Origin: Heterostelium multicystogenum
Taxonomy: Eukaryota > Evosea > Eumycetozoa > Acytosteliales > Acytosteliaceae
NCBI GenBank assembly: GCA_003667245.1
Contig: RCNN01000112.1
Coordinates: 1 to 64,000 of the forward strand
Length of the DNA: 64,000 nucleotides
Direction of reading: 5' to 3'
Shown here: positions 23,606 to 36,379 of the stretch, one piece after another
Layout of the letters: each line of letters starts with the position of its first letter
Position numbering within the stretch: position 1 is the first letter of the stretch
Translations under genes and position numbers: made by a program
The notes under the pieces: generated by a model
The model's database searches: none
What the model was told of the DNA's origin: nothing
The model's input: only the letters and a program-made list of their open reading frames with translations

Positions 23606-25231
23606 TTTGTTTTTTTTTTTGGGAGGAAATCTTATTAATATGTTTTATAAATATATATATATTTATGTTACTTATTGGTTTAATAGTTGTAATTTAATAA
23701 AAAGGATTGGATAAACAATGCAGTATTTATAGTTATTTTATGATTACTTGTTCACTACAATTGTTATTATTATATTATTGAATTGGGGGAACGAAACAAG
23801 TATTACTAACATATTGTAGTGGGTATTCAAACTATGATATAATATCTCCATTACGATTTTCAACCTTTATCATTCAAAAACAGGCAATTCTATACTTTCA
23901 AAGTTCTGTTCCAATTGGTGGTAGTGGTGGTTTTCTGAAGTAATAATATTATTAATATTATTACATCTAAACTCATTGACCAACATGGTGCCCCATACGA
24001 TTGTATTGTACCATCTTCAACACCAACAACATCATCCTAATCATCATCCTCATCCATCATCAAAAGTATAAAATATTATATGTATGTATATTAAATTTGA
24101 TTGATGTTGTTTAAAATGACCAAGATCTTAGTTTACCCCTAGTCTGCCTGACAGGTATATTGAGTTGTGTTTAGTTTGTTTTTGTGTATACACCCCCACC
24201 TCATTTACATATTATGATAATAGGTTAACAATAACCAACAAACCACAACACACACTCTCACACTGATACAACATCAAACATTTGTTTAAAATATTTTTTG
24301 ATGATATACAAAAATAGTAATATTAATACCTCATCTAATAGTTGAATAACACCTCTTGATGATCTTTATGATCTACTAACTTGTTATGTATTCCAATATT
24401 CAGCTAAACTTTTGCAAATTATTACTTTTGTTTTTCAACACTCCTTTCACATATTCTATTGAGGATCATGGTTCGATCTGGGTGTACCTTCAAACATGTT
24501 CTTTTAGTTGAATCAGAATTGTTTACACAATGAAGTCCAATGCTAAATTGGTTAGAAATCCTTTGAGTTCTAGTAAAACACATAGGAGTAACTTAACACT
24601 ATTGTTATATAGTGTTTCTGATTGATTATTAAACACTATATAATAGAGAAGTAATTGATAATTTATCTTCTTTACAACTCCAAGTTGGAATGCTTTCGAT
24701 TGAATCATTGAAGATGAGAAATTAATTTCAGATAGTGAATTATTTATTTATTTTGTTATTTTAATATTTAGTACTGTAGGAGAAAATTACACTTTGTCAA
24801 CTCATTTCAGATATTTTTTTCACAACATTAATGATGTAATAATAGCTAATAAATAATGAAAATGATTCTTTCCAGGGTGACTATATTATAAGTTGAGGAG
24901 ATGATACTTGGGAAGAATAGATTAAATCTTTCTAATAAAAGTTTTGAAAAATGGTTCTTCTATTAAATATAGATCCAATCGTAAATACATTCAAGATTCA
25001 GAAGAATGTTAGACATAAACAAACTTTTGTTTTTTCAATACTCTTTTCACATATTCCTTTGAAGATCATGAATGTTCGATCTGGTTAAAAATATCCAAAC
25101 TTCAGAAGAATGTTGGACATAAACAAACTTAAAACATTCTACTCATTTTAAAATGATAGAATTAGAGAAATTGAATTTCAATATCAAATTATTAATGCTA
25201 CACCTGAAAAACATGTCTTTATTGTCAGGAT
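23606..25231. other. Intergenic region holding relic of the F-box duplication flank
   Basis: No gene is visible. 24382-24475 resembles 56269-56372, the flank downstream of F-box copy 2, and 25025-25231 is almost identical to 56305-56513. The first match therefore looks like an older, diverged copy of the same flank. The 61-codon minus ORF at 24523-24708 lacks coding character. Confidence 0.6.
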
Positions 25232-26880
25232 TTAAGCTAAATAGGATGACTCATATGGTAAACAATCTAGTTTAGACATTCGTTCATTTTGTTCTTTCCA
25301 AAATTTATAAGTAGATGGATATTCTTCTTTTATCTCTCTTAATGAATATTGTCTATGAGCTTCTAAATTCAAGTCTAATAAGATATTGTGTTTTCTCATT
25401 AATGGGACTAATTCTGTTACCATTTCAAAGAATGGTTCTAAACCTCCTCGATTGCTATCATAATTGATCTGAATCAATTTCAAAGTAGGTGAATGAATCT
25501 CGAGAAGTGATAGTAGAAAAGAGATATTGTTAATATCAGGATCATCGTTCCAATCCGTCTCGATATGAATGGAAAAGTATTCAATTCCATGACCATCTCC
25601 GTTTGGGGTACTCTTGATAAGATAGGTAATGAAGTCAGAGTAATTGTTTTCATAACCATAATATGAAAGGACGGTGATCTGCTTGAGATTAGGCATCGGA
25701 GCAGGATAAACCAGGTATTCATTCGATATGATTGCTTCTCTATACATCATGTCATCATCTTCTTCTAAGTAATCATCATAAATATAGTCTCTACGAACTC
25801 CGTCATTAATACAGTAATCATACTCGTCGGTTGTAATTGAAAATGACTCTACTCGTGACATCAAGCGAGAAGCATATTGATGGCCTTGATTATATGGAAT
25901 CGATTTAATTGATTGATAGTCAAAGAAAAGAGGTGGTGATTTGATTAGGCAATATTCATTTTCGAATCGAATTGGTCTGTTCCATATAAAGTAGCTATTA
26001 TTGAGAATCTTTGATACAACTTTGAAGAACTGCTTAGATACCATTGCCATATTCATTATATTAGATTGATCTATTTCTGTTCGAGCCAATAGAATGCTAC
26101 TATTATTATTGATATCACCTCTCTTATATTTTATAGAATTCTTATTAAGTGCCAAGAGAATAATCTTTTCGAAAATGATTTCTAATAGAGATTGCTTATT
26201 GTCCGTTGCAATAGGTGACATTATAGTTGTGATGGTTTCCTCTCCACTCTTGTTTTCAAATATTCTGTAACTGTCATCTGAATCTTCGCACTGATTGAAT
26301 ACAAAAATCTTACTATAGGTTTCGAATCGATACTTCAAATCAAAAGGAGGAGTCTCTTGATCCTTGATCTCTGAATACTATTATGCAAGTTAATAACAAA
26401 CTGTGGATGTTGCTTGTGAACCAGAGTAGTTGCATTACATACTCTTTTATCATGGATGACACCATGGTGTATTGCTTTCGATGCTGGTTTATATATTTTG
26501 AATGTTTGGTCGACGATTCTACTGAAGACATCATCAGCTTGGTCAAAGAATACATCGACAAAGAACCTGACATATCCTTTCACATCGTAGTAATGTACAT
26601 ATTTGACACGATGATATTCAATGAAAGCCTTGACACATTGTGATCTTAACGCAATATCAGTGCTACTATTATAGTAGCATTCGTATATCTTGAGGAGGTT
26701 GACCAATGAGTTACGATCTTCAAAGTTTATATCTACGATTCAACAGACTCTGATTAATAATTTTATAAAAGCACTTTGATTCGATAGAAAATATCAATGA
26801 ACCAACCAACCTGTGAAATCTATTTGTTGTGTTGCAGAACCATGCGAGGTCTTTTGTTTCTTTTCAATCTGCTGTTCCAT
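25232..26880 (-). CDS. F-box-like protein, copy 1
   Basis: Exon 1 MEQQIEKKQKTSHGSATQQI starts at 26880; an intron of about 75 bp (GTTGGT...CGTAG) joins into DINFEDRNSLVNLLKIYECYYN. The protein has an N-terminal helical region, then an F-box-like segment (LLEIIFEKIILLALNKNS, ..., MAMVSKQFFKVVSKILNN) of the kind that joins SCF ubiquitin ligases. A C-terminal part (ESFSITTDEYDY; LKQITVLSYYGY; LDLNLEAHRQYSLREIKEEY) fits LRR-like substrate-binding repeats of dictyostelid F-box families. Function beyond that is inference. One frame change at about 26345 (RIKRLLL to FDLKYRFETYSK) breaks the frame; the second copy at 56514-58163 is intact there. About 500 residues. Confidence 0.65.
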
Positions 26881-27147
26881 GTGTATATTACTTTAAGTAA
26901 ATAGGATCCTATTCATGAACAAATTAACAAAACCCAAAGGCTTATGTTCACACCAAAAAAGGAAGTATTTTTTGATTTCTCAGAATCTTGTTTACTATAA
27001 TCCTCAATGTCACTGATATAGTTTTATTACATTTTAATTTGAAATATTTCAAGTCATAGATTTCAAATATATTGAATTAAACTCAAAGATGTTTGTAATT
27101 TTCTCGCAATAAAAATGAAATAAGAAAATAAGGGGCATCAAAAAACT

Positions 27148-27219
27148 GGGGGTGTGGTATACATGGTAGAACGCTAGCTTTGCATGCTTGAAAACCGGGA
27201 TCGATACCCGGCACCTCCA
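27148..27219 (+). tRNA. tRNA-Ala(TGC)
   Basis: Acceptor GGGGGTG pairs with CACCTCC (one G-T) and discriminator A follows. Anticodon loop TTTGCAT gives TGC, codon GCA. The anticodon stem CTAGC/GCTTG has one T-T mismatch and the D-stem (GTAT/GAAC) is weak. The T-loop reads ATCGATA instead of the usual TTCGATT. It may be a lineage-specific Ala form, a slightly mis-sequenced gene or an early pseudogene. TTTT follows at about 27223. A non-LTR element lies just downstream. Confidence 0.85.
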
Positions 27220-27537
27220 AGGTTTTATTTAGCATAGCCCATATTGCGCGCATATTGTTTCCACATTTATTACTGTTAAAAAAAAACCCGATTTATATAT
27301 ATATACATATAAAGTTATTATCTGTTCCTATTTATTGTCATCCTTGTAGCGTTAGTCTTGTTTTAGTGTTATAGTGACAAGCTAGGCTGGATTCATTTGT
27401 TTTCGCTTGGTCATCGGGTTTATATAATATTTGTATCCTCTATCTGCTTACTTTCTATCCACAATCAATCTTCATCCTTTCTGCGTATCCAAGGTGTATC
27501 CTCGTGTATCCTTGGTAGTGTTATTCTAATACTTACA

Positions 27538-28393
27538 ATGGGATCTGAGGGGCTTAATTTCGCAAAGCTCTTTGATTCCATCAAGCCCAAAGCTCGCTTC
27601 CTTGGCACTCACAAGCAGCTCTTCATTCCTGATTATGTCATGGTGAGAGTCTACTTCAGGAACGCTGGCTCATACAACACCGGTATCCTCGACAAGTTGA
27701 GGTCGTTCCTTGTTGATCCCAGGCCTATCAACAGTAAGGCTGGAAGCTCGAAAGGTGTCACGGTTGTTGCCAAAATGGAGAAAAAAAGTTTCTCTGAAAA
27801 CTGCAAAAGTTTTTACGATTTCAGAGAAACGAACTTCGAAGTCCCCTCTTGCAAGCCTGAAATCTTCTTCCCGTCCCATCACTACCTCCATCTGTACTTG
27901 GAGACTGACTCTGAGGACTTCGTACTGGATAACCTCAATGATTTTTGATGCTATTCCTGTCTGTTACTCCTTTGCCAGGGTTAAGGACAAGGTATTCATC
28001 ACGGCTCTTTTCGACAGAGCTTCTGTTTGCCCTAGTGCCGAGACTGCAATGGCCTTGGGCGAATATAAAGATTACTTTAGGGTTAGAATCATAAAGTTCC
28101 AGCCCCACGTTAAATCCAAAGGTACTTCTACGACTGTCGCTGTCCAGGCTAAAGGACCTGGTGCCGGAGGCAAATTGAATACCACTAACAAAGTACCAGC
28201 TGTGGCTGTTGATGGCCACGGCAGTAACTCACCCTCTGACCTCCGAGATGTTATGGATACATCGGCGGTTGAGCTTAGTATCTCCTCTGAGATGGCCCCT
28301 CGTGGTTCTAATCTAACACCTGACTTTCCGGTTGCCGCAGCGGAGTCCGTCTCCTCTGTCATCTCATCCACTTCTTATCTTCAAATTTCATAA
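27538..28393 (+). CDS. Non-LTR element ORF1, one frameshift
   Basis: Starts MGSEGLNFAKLFDSIKPKAR and runs to NLND at about 27945, where a T-run carries one extra base. The other frame continues FDAIPVCYSFARVKDKVFI to a Ser/Thr-rich tail ending at 28393. In autonomous relatives ORF1 encodes an RNA-binding or structural protein of unclear role; no CCHC knuckle is visible here. Total about 285 residues. An in-frame Met further upstream (27397) exists but the stretch between is leader-like. Confidence 0.7.
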
Positions 28394-28398
28394 CTTTA

Positions 28399-29402
28399 AT
28401 GGCCTCCGACCGGTCTTGCTTCCCTTGGGAGGTTGGTGGTTTTAACCTCTTTGACCTTAGGCTCAGATCGAAGGCCTATAAAATATGGGTTTTCAACAGA
28501 GTCCTTGGTTCGGACAAAAACTTTGGTTATTTCAAAAGTTGGAAAACCTCGTTGCCGACCTCAAGGCCTACAAAATCAACGTTGATGACCTTCCCATCGT
28601 CGTTAAGTCTTATTATCTTCCCTGGCTTGAGTTTAGAGACAAACTAGCCTCAAACACTCGACATGGTTCCCCTATACGCCTCCCAAGCAATGAACTCCCT
28701 AGCCTCGGTGAAATCTACGGGAAGTTGTTTAAGAAGGATCATCCTTACATCAGAAGAACTGATGGTCAAAGTACCATTTCCCTGCTGACTAGATTCTCTT
28801 TTGATGAGCAGTTCAAGAACATAGCCAAAATCAAAGGTCCGGCCTGTCGGGACGTTATATTCCGTTTCTTCGCCCACGCTCTCCCCATTAACCATCTCAG
28901 GGAAGAGCATAACTGTGTCCTGTGTGGTCTTTCAATAGACTCAAAGCCATATGACCATTATTTCTTTGGTTGCATTGCTCTTTTTGGGTTAACTTTACTA
29001 TCAAAAATCAAGAATCAATATAGAAGATATTACGGTTACAATCTCCTAAACTGGTCAATCACTAACATCTCATTTATAAATACCAAATCAGGTAAGAGAA
29101 CCAAATTGCCATTCCTGCATCTGACCGCGTGCATCATCAGAGCCATATGGAGAGTGGTGTCCAACAATCTGTATGGTGATAAGACACTTGACTTCACTAA
29201 CATTCCTAAGTTGTCAAGCAAGTACTATAAATACTTGGTTGTAAATAATTACCATAAGCTCTGTTTATCGCTGACTTCCAAAGGCACTGCTAAATCAGCC
29301 ACCACCGTTGCTGTCTATGAGTTCAAAAAAGACTGGAACATATTCACCATCTCTGGTTGCGATATCCCCAATCTGGTGCTTCCGCGTTCATTTATAGATT
29401 AA
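28399..29402 (+). CDS. Non-LTR element ORF2, C-terminal fragment
   Basis: Begins with WEVGGFNLFDLRLRSKAYK, which resembles the region after the RT domain of non-LTR polymerases (GG-hydrophobic-D-x-x-x-x-x-KA). A frame change at about 28500 leads into FQKLENLVADLKAYKINV. The zinc-binding end is CVLCGLSIDSKPYDHYFFGC (about 28918-28977), the C-x2-C...H-x4-C motif typical of RT-associated zinc fingers. It stops at 29402 after VLPRSFID. No catalytic RT motif remains, so it cannot copy itself. Confidence 0.75.
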
Positions 29403-29688
29403 TATTTCATTTGGATATGAATACAAAACACAAAAACAACAAAAAAAATGGAAAATAGGAAAAGTTAAAAAAAACAATAATAATATATTTCGGACAATCA
29501 CGACTGTCCCTTTGTGTCGTGAAATATATATATATAGAACACTGTGAGGTTCTGACCCTCACCATTTATTATTTAATTAATAAATTATGATCACCTGGAT
29601 GATTAAAAAAAAAAAAAAAAAAACAAAAAAAAGAATTCACCTCACCATTTATTAATTAATTTATAACTATTTATATTAATATTTGAAT

Positions 29689-32600
29689 TTATTGTAGTAA
29701 TATTTGATTTAAAATAAGCTCAATAACCGAATAATAATGAACCATGTTTTCGACTTTGATACATGTAGAGATATCAGTTGAAGGGTGGGGCAACTGATTC
29801 ATAATTTGAACGTACTCTTTATCATTTGACATGGAGCTGTAGGTTGACATAACCAATAGATTAACAATTCGTACTATCTGTGATGATAGTGTCTTTGTAT
29901 TCGACTGGATAAGTAGAACACTCGGCAAGATTGCAGCTACCTGATGAGTAATCTTCTTAAAATACTTTGCTAATGAATAGTTGGCAAAAAGTAATTGTTG
30001 TGTCCATTCCAATTGAATACTGATCAATGTCTCCTTATCACTGGTTGAATTTGTTGTTTTTGATATAAATGAAAAAGTATATCCAAACAATTGCTCGACA
30101 AAGCTTGAAACCATTTTCAGTGTGTCAATGTTTGTTAATCTTGAATTGATATTGAGTGAATTCACTGGACTCGAACCAATCAATTTGATAACCAACTCTG
30201 ACAAGCTGTTTGAAAGATTAGTATCCTTCACCGATTTTTAGTTTTTCTAGCAATTCATGAATTCTGTCAACAGTAATAGAAAGATTCGATTGGTGGCTAG
30301 ATAAAGTATATCCAATACAATATAAACTATTTGAAATAATAGAAACAAATTCATTTGTCCATTCAATTGACACTATATTATTAATTATATTTAAAAATAT
30401 ATATAATTAGTATTAAATTATATTAATAATATTTAACATTTATACGTACAGATATAGTTTAATAAATAATTTGTAATGAATGTAGACTCTTGGAAATCTT
30501 TGGCATTGGTGGGAAGTGTAGAAAGAATAGATTTCAATAATTCCAAAACTGGTTCAAATAGTTTCTTTGGTAAACTTGCATTTGAAAGAACATTTGAGAT
30601 CCATGGAATGATACCATTATGAGAAAGGGTCATCACACCACCAGATTCGGAGAATCCCTTCAATAATGAGATAAATCTTTAATTTTAACTTTAACTTGAC
30701 ACTCTGGTTATCGAAAATCGACAATATCTCTGGGAATTTAATTCTCTTTTTAATGATTTCTGATGTCTAGTAATTATTAGAGTGAGGAAATTAGTATCCT
30801 ATTGCTTTGTTTGTTATTGAATGATTAAATTATATAGTTAGTTACATTTTGATTTGGTAAAGATTGGTTCAAAATATCTAATATCCACACAATGGACTTG
30901 TATTTGGTAGTCATATCAATTGAGAGGTTATTGATGAATGGAATGGTGTTGAATTCAATCTTTTTGAGCTTTTGTGGAAATAGTTAAGAATTTCATGACG
31001 AAGTGTTGGGTGGATCGATGAATCTCGGGTAAATATCTTTGTGGCATTAATGAGGAACAATGCATAGAACTTTGGAATTTGTTGTTGTTGCTGCTGCTCA
31101 CTGTTGACACTATTCTTTAGTAGTTGAGAGCACGCAATTGATCTTTGGCGGTTCTGCTTGTTGTTTTCCAAGGTTCTATCAACTCGATAAACTTGTACAA
31201 TACATTGTAGGCCAACTTTCGAATGGTTTTTTCATTGGAGGTCAATGAACAGAGAGTGAACGCCAGTGGACCATTGGTATAGAATGCGCTTCTGTTGAGT
31301 GAGTCTTGAGTTGCTGTCGAAAGCAGCTGTTTAAACAAACGAAGTAGGAAAGCAGGATCATACGAGAAATTAGAGCCAACGACCATATGACTGTATTCTT
31401 GACTATGGATGGCTTTGAGTTCGATATTCATCTCTGCCTTGGCGTCGACTGGGAAGTTTTGAATAGAATATTCAAGTAACTTCTCATTGAAAAGAGTGTT
31501 GGCAATCAAAAGTCCGTTGAAACTCATGCTTTCTCTATAGTTGACTCCCCATCTTCCAATACGCTCTTCCGTTAAACTTGGATTGTTTACCTGGTGCAGG
31601 TAGATGATACGATAGAGTAGTTGATCAACTGGGTGAGTAGTTGCTTGATATGACTCGAAAACATGATCCAAAAATGCTCCGTTGTTACACAAATCCTTAT
31701 TCTTTAGGATTACCAAATACAATATACGAGCCAAGAGATAACGGATAGGATTGTTCTTCTTCTCAGAGTCATTGTCGTTCCAAATCTTCAAGTTTGACCA
31801 TATGAATTGTTGGTTGTTCGAAGCTAGCAAGGTTGTATATATCAACTTTCCAGATTCTTTAGATGTCTCTGCAATGGATAGGGCTACAAAGAGAGATATG
31901 TAGGTCAATTTGAGGATCCTAGTGTCAAATTGATTATGCTTTGTTTCTCTTGAGACTTTAACATATGCACATAGGATGGCAGAATATCCAAGTAGAATGA
32001 CTTGAGTAGTGCTTGGTTATCTTGCTTGAGTGCTTCGATAAGTGAAGATGCAAATACACTCTTCAACTTTGCTTTTTGCTGCTCCATCTTGACAGTGGCC
32101 AAGAGTAGCATTTGCATATGATCCGATTGTTTCTTGATATACTCCTCAGTACATAACTCACCATGCTCTCCGATTGACTTTATAATATCAACTGCCATTG
32201 TAATGATACGTGAATTGGTGCTATTTTTAAAGATATCTAGCGAATCAACTGTACGGTACAAGCTGTCATGAATCAACACTAGTGTCTTTAAATCTGATCT
32301 ATGCTGACGAGATAGAGAATAAAGTACTTTTATCCAATCGCTTTCAAATGACATTTCATTTGAACTCAAGATCATCTTTTGGATATCAGTCTCACTGATG
32401 ATACTTGTCATTCCCAATACACAGAGAATAGAAAGGTTGATCTTTGATGGATGTTGAACAAGATCTACTAAAGTATTCTGATTGAAGCAGGTGTAGAAAC
32501 TTGTATGATTGAATAAGGATGGATTTGCAATGGTCGATAGTAATAAATGGAAGATTGCAAGACCAAGCTTAGCATCAATACTCTTTGATTGATTCGATAG

Positions 32601-35600
32601 CAACAGTTGATATAATTGAACGAACTGTTTGCCATCGTCATGGGTACCTTCTGAGAGTTTAAGCTTCTTTGATGGCTGTGTCTTTAACAAAAGTGAATTG
32701 ATTGCTTCTAGGTCAATTTGAAGATCTTCAGTTAACAACTTGACTAGCTGTTGATTGTTGGTGTAAGGTCTGGTCTGTGCAATCATGTGAATTGCTGAAA
32801 TGAACAGTCTGCTAGTTGGATGTGATTGCCATTTCATAGCGATATCGAGACAGAGTGAGATATCGAAATAGGGCATCAAGAACTCAATCGATTTGAAGGA
32901 GTTTGATTCAAATTGCTTGTTGGAAATGTCCATGTTGAATTGGTCTACGAGGAGTGTAATTGGTTGCTTGCAGACCTCCAAAGCAACTGGATCCTGACAG
33001 TGGAGAATCTGTAAAAGCAACTGTGCCATTTGGAAGCTGGTTAACCAGTGTTTGAGGATATGTTGAGAATTGATGAATTCACCAGCCAATTGAATGGCTT
33101 TAGGTGATTTAGTTGACAAAAGTTGCTCGAATAACATGGAAACTACATCAAAGAGATAGTAATGTACTTGGTCATTATCAGTTGATTCAATGAGATTCAG
33201 CACAATTGGAAGTATCGATGCAATACGTCGAAGTGGGAGTTGTTTAATTTGAGTTGAAAGTGCCATTTGCCATTCGAAATTGGTGAGAAGTTTAACTTGA
33301 AGTTGTGCAGAAGTAACTGATAAAAGTGAAAGTGATGCAAGGACATTCTGCTTTTGTATGTCGATGTTGGTGATGGAGTCAACAGCTGATTGAGTCGAAT
33401 GTGCTACCAAATGTTGATAGGAAGAGATATTCTTGGAAAGAAATTCTGAGAAGGAAGAAGGGAGTTTCTTTGCAACGCATTCACTGACTAGCTCTTGAAT
33501 ATTCGATTGGGATTTCTCCTTCTTCAAGTGCGCAAGATGGAAGAATGACAAAACTACTTTTGCGGCATTTTGGGTCGATGCTACAGAGAGAACCACTTTG
33601 GAGAGATAATCTGTATTTTCCTTAGAAATTGAGTTGCCGTTGTCAGATAGCCAATTAGAAATTGCAGAAACCATCACTGGACTAACCAATATCTTATTAT
33701 TTCCAAAGAGGCTGGTTGAAACACGTTGACAGACATCGATAAATTGAAACTTCAATGTGTTGGCATCGATCAAGATCTTGACTAGGAATTTCAGTGAATT
33801 GGAATCGACGTTCTCGATCCAAATATCAATCTCGTGCTCCAATCCTGCAAAGAAATTATTGATTGATAATACTTTAAACAGTAAATTGTGATACATTGTC
33901 TTCAGCTCATTGCAACCCTGATTACTTATATATAAAGTTAAAAGCATTACCAAAATTGATTCTGTCAATAGTTGATGAATAGGTTAGTCCTTTTGAACAT
34001 GGTTATGCCTGTTGAATTATATTTACCGTTAGATTCATTTAGATTAGTAAATAATTGTGATGGGATTTGAAATGTTTTCGAATTGGAAATGATTTGAATG
34101 AATTGCTTCTGGACCAAGGCGTCTGATTGTAGGAGGAGTGGAAGGTCAAATACTCTGATGGGCAAATACTCCTGGCTTCCAATCAGCTTTGTGTATTCCG
34201 AGAGAATTCCAATGTATTGGCCATAGAGCAAGGCACTCGACTTGAATAGCTTGACATTTTCTTTGAAATAATTGAGTGACAACATTCTCTCTTTCAAACC
34301 TTGCTTTAGATCCTGAATAAATTTATCGAGTGAATTACCGCCCGATAGCTGATGGCTTGATGTCGCTGACCACTGTGCCAGCTCATGTAGGAGCGCGTTG
34401 ACACGACGCAAGCAAAGCTGATAAAGAATTGCTTGGTTGTATGCAACAAAAGGAGATAATTTGTGTTCAAATTCAAAGTTGGAGAGATGAGATGGAATCA
34501 ACATCGCAATAAGAGTATGTGGTGAATCGGGGATTCCACCACTGAGAAGCAGTTGGCTGCGTTTGGGTGGACGGGGAATCGTTGACATCAGTGTCTTTAT
34601 CAGCATAGTTGTCCTGTTGAACCAATACATAGAGAGTGATGGCGATGCATAGTCGATCTTGAAGAATAAGTCGGGACATGAGTGAATGATCTTTGTATAA
34701 AGTGTGTGATGCTGTTGGAACTTGGCTGGATTAAGTGATTGAATGACGCTATAGATAAGTGTCGACTCTGCTGAAAGCTCTTGATCGCCTCGGAAGTAAT
34801 GCCAACGTGGGTCGTGAGGGGCAATTCCAGTCTGACTCGATGTGCAAAGTACTGTCAAGAAATGGGCAATTGAATCACGAACATCCTCGGGTATGTCGTC
34901 CTTTGAAAACGCAAGTGAAATACGCGAGAGGAAATGCTTGTTGAACAGCTTTAGTCGCTCGTTATGAGTGAGCATATGTGACTGCAGTATGTGCTTGTCG
35001 AGAGCCTCAACCAAATCCAAAAGTACATAGTGGTGGTCGTAGTTAATCTTATAAAAGAACTTAACCAACATGTATTTACTCTCGGCAACAAACTTGGTAA
35101 GCTTGAAGTTACAGTGTTTCAAAAATGACAGTATAAATCTCAGAACAAATGGACGAGTTCCATGATATGCACCAAGCGAAGATATATCTGTCATCGCTTT
35201 TTCAAATGCCTATTGGTAACGCTAGAGTTAGTCGCTGAAGTCGTGGTATGAGAGTATGGAAATGGATGGTAATCTACCTACAGGTGATGAGAATGGGAAT
35301 TTAGATTGCATGTATTTGGCGAGCTTCAATGAAGATTGTGTCAGCGCAGTGAAGATACGATAGGTGTTGATTGAGAGCTGCAGACTATCTTGATTACTGC
35401 CGCTATAATTGTTGATGTTCTCAATGAGTGTAGCCAACTTCTTCTCTGCTATAGTTTCACTGATGTGCTTGTTGACCTTTGATAAAGAAGGATCGTCATT
35501 GACAACCAAAATGATTGAGAACAGCTCCAACAACACAACAAATACATCACGATACATGTCGGGCTTGTCAGAGTATTGATCCCATAGATGGAAAAGCTCG

Positions 35601-35949
35601 ACCGTCAGTTGCGACTGTCTGAGATACTTGAACAATATAGAGAGAGCCTGATTGGTATAGTTCAAAGCGGTGCTGTTGCTTCCATTTTTCTTTTTCTTCT
35701 TTGATCAAAGCTATCATTTTTTTGAGCGCAATCTCATTGTCAGTCGGTCGCTTTTGAGGTGAGGAGCTTGACAAACAGATCCAAAGTCAAACCTTGATTC
35801 AACTCATTCTCCAGCAACTCTTGTTCTCTTCTCTTAAAATATTCATTCTCACTTTCTAACTGTTTCTTTTGCTGCTGCTTATATGTTAACCTAGTTGCAT
35901 CCTTTGACCGATCATCTTTGAGCTTGAAGTCTTCACTTCTTTCAGACCA
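29689..35949 (-). CDS. Urb1/Npa1-like nucleolar pre-ribosomal protein
   Basis: Very large helical-repeat protein of early 60S ribosome assembly in the nucleolus. The Npa1 domain is near the start: GAYHGTRPFVLRFILSFLKH, KLFNKHFLSRISLAF, IAHFLTVLCTSSQTGI, WHYFRGDQ. The middle (about 33960-31905) is one open helical-repeat stretch of 687 codons. The C-terminal Urb1 domain shows RILKLTYISLFVALSIAE, SQLLKNSVN, IPKFYALFLINATKIF, then KIEFNTIPFINNL and KYKSIVWILDILNQSL, and GGVMTLSHNGIIPWISNVLS. Introns at about 35195-35277, 30766-30847 and 30374-30449. One-base frame changes at about 35685, 35770, 31920, 31140, 30985, 30675 and 30235. About 2,000 residues, the usual size. The very first exon before 35949 was not identified. 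Confidence 0.83.
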
Positions 35950-36379
35950 CTAATATTAATAATGCCATCAAAAAGAATAGAATAATCCATTAATATTATA
36001 TCTCACAATGACTAATCATCATTCATTCAAGAGCAATAACCTACATTTAGACGAAAGTAGTTAACTTTCGATTGTTTTCTGATTGACATATATATCTATA
36101 TCTTATCTATAAATATATATCTAATCTATATATCCAATTTATATAAATCTAATGATATATATAATAATATATCTTTGAAAATGTAAAAATAAAAACAAAA
36201 ACAAAATAAAAAACGAACGAAAGTCATTTCGTCTCATGTGATTTGCATTCATGTCATCTCAATTTCAAAAAACAATAAATTGAAGTATGTGTCTGATGCG
36301 AGTATTTTGTTATTAAAATAATACATGGTTTCTAACTGTTTTGATGATATATTTATTTCTATTTCTCTATTTGGTTAGG
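35950..36379. other. Intergenic, AT-rich
   Basis: Between the tail-to-head minus genes Urb1 and 4CL-like. Contains repeated TATATCTA units at 36090-36140. It probably includes Urb1's first exon and leader, which I could not define. Confidence 0.6.

Larger units (their letters stand above)
27280..29632 (+). mobile_element. TRE-like non-LTR retroelement, internally deleted, poly(A)-tailed
   Basis: A two-part element on the same strand as tRNA-Ala and downstream of it. ORF1 (27538-28393) is followed, six bases later, by only the C-terminal end of ORF2 (28399-29402); the endonuclease and reverse transcriptase are missing. It is therefore non-autonomous, like the short TRE5-A variants known from D. 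discoideum. The 3' UTR holds CCTCACCATTTATTA and ends in about 17-28 A (from 29605). The same 3' end occurs at 55560-56030. GC content is clearly higher than in the flanks. The 5' end is uncertain: anywhere between about 27235 and 27380. No target-site duplication was identified. The Urb1 gene (minus) ends 57 bp past the tail. Confidence 0.85.

Noticed and set aside
29605..29660. CCTCACCATTTATTA repeated after the poly(A) tail of the TRE element as a second insertion
   Set aside because: Only about 14 bases are shared in AT-rich DNA; too short to claim another copy.
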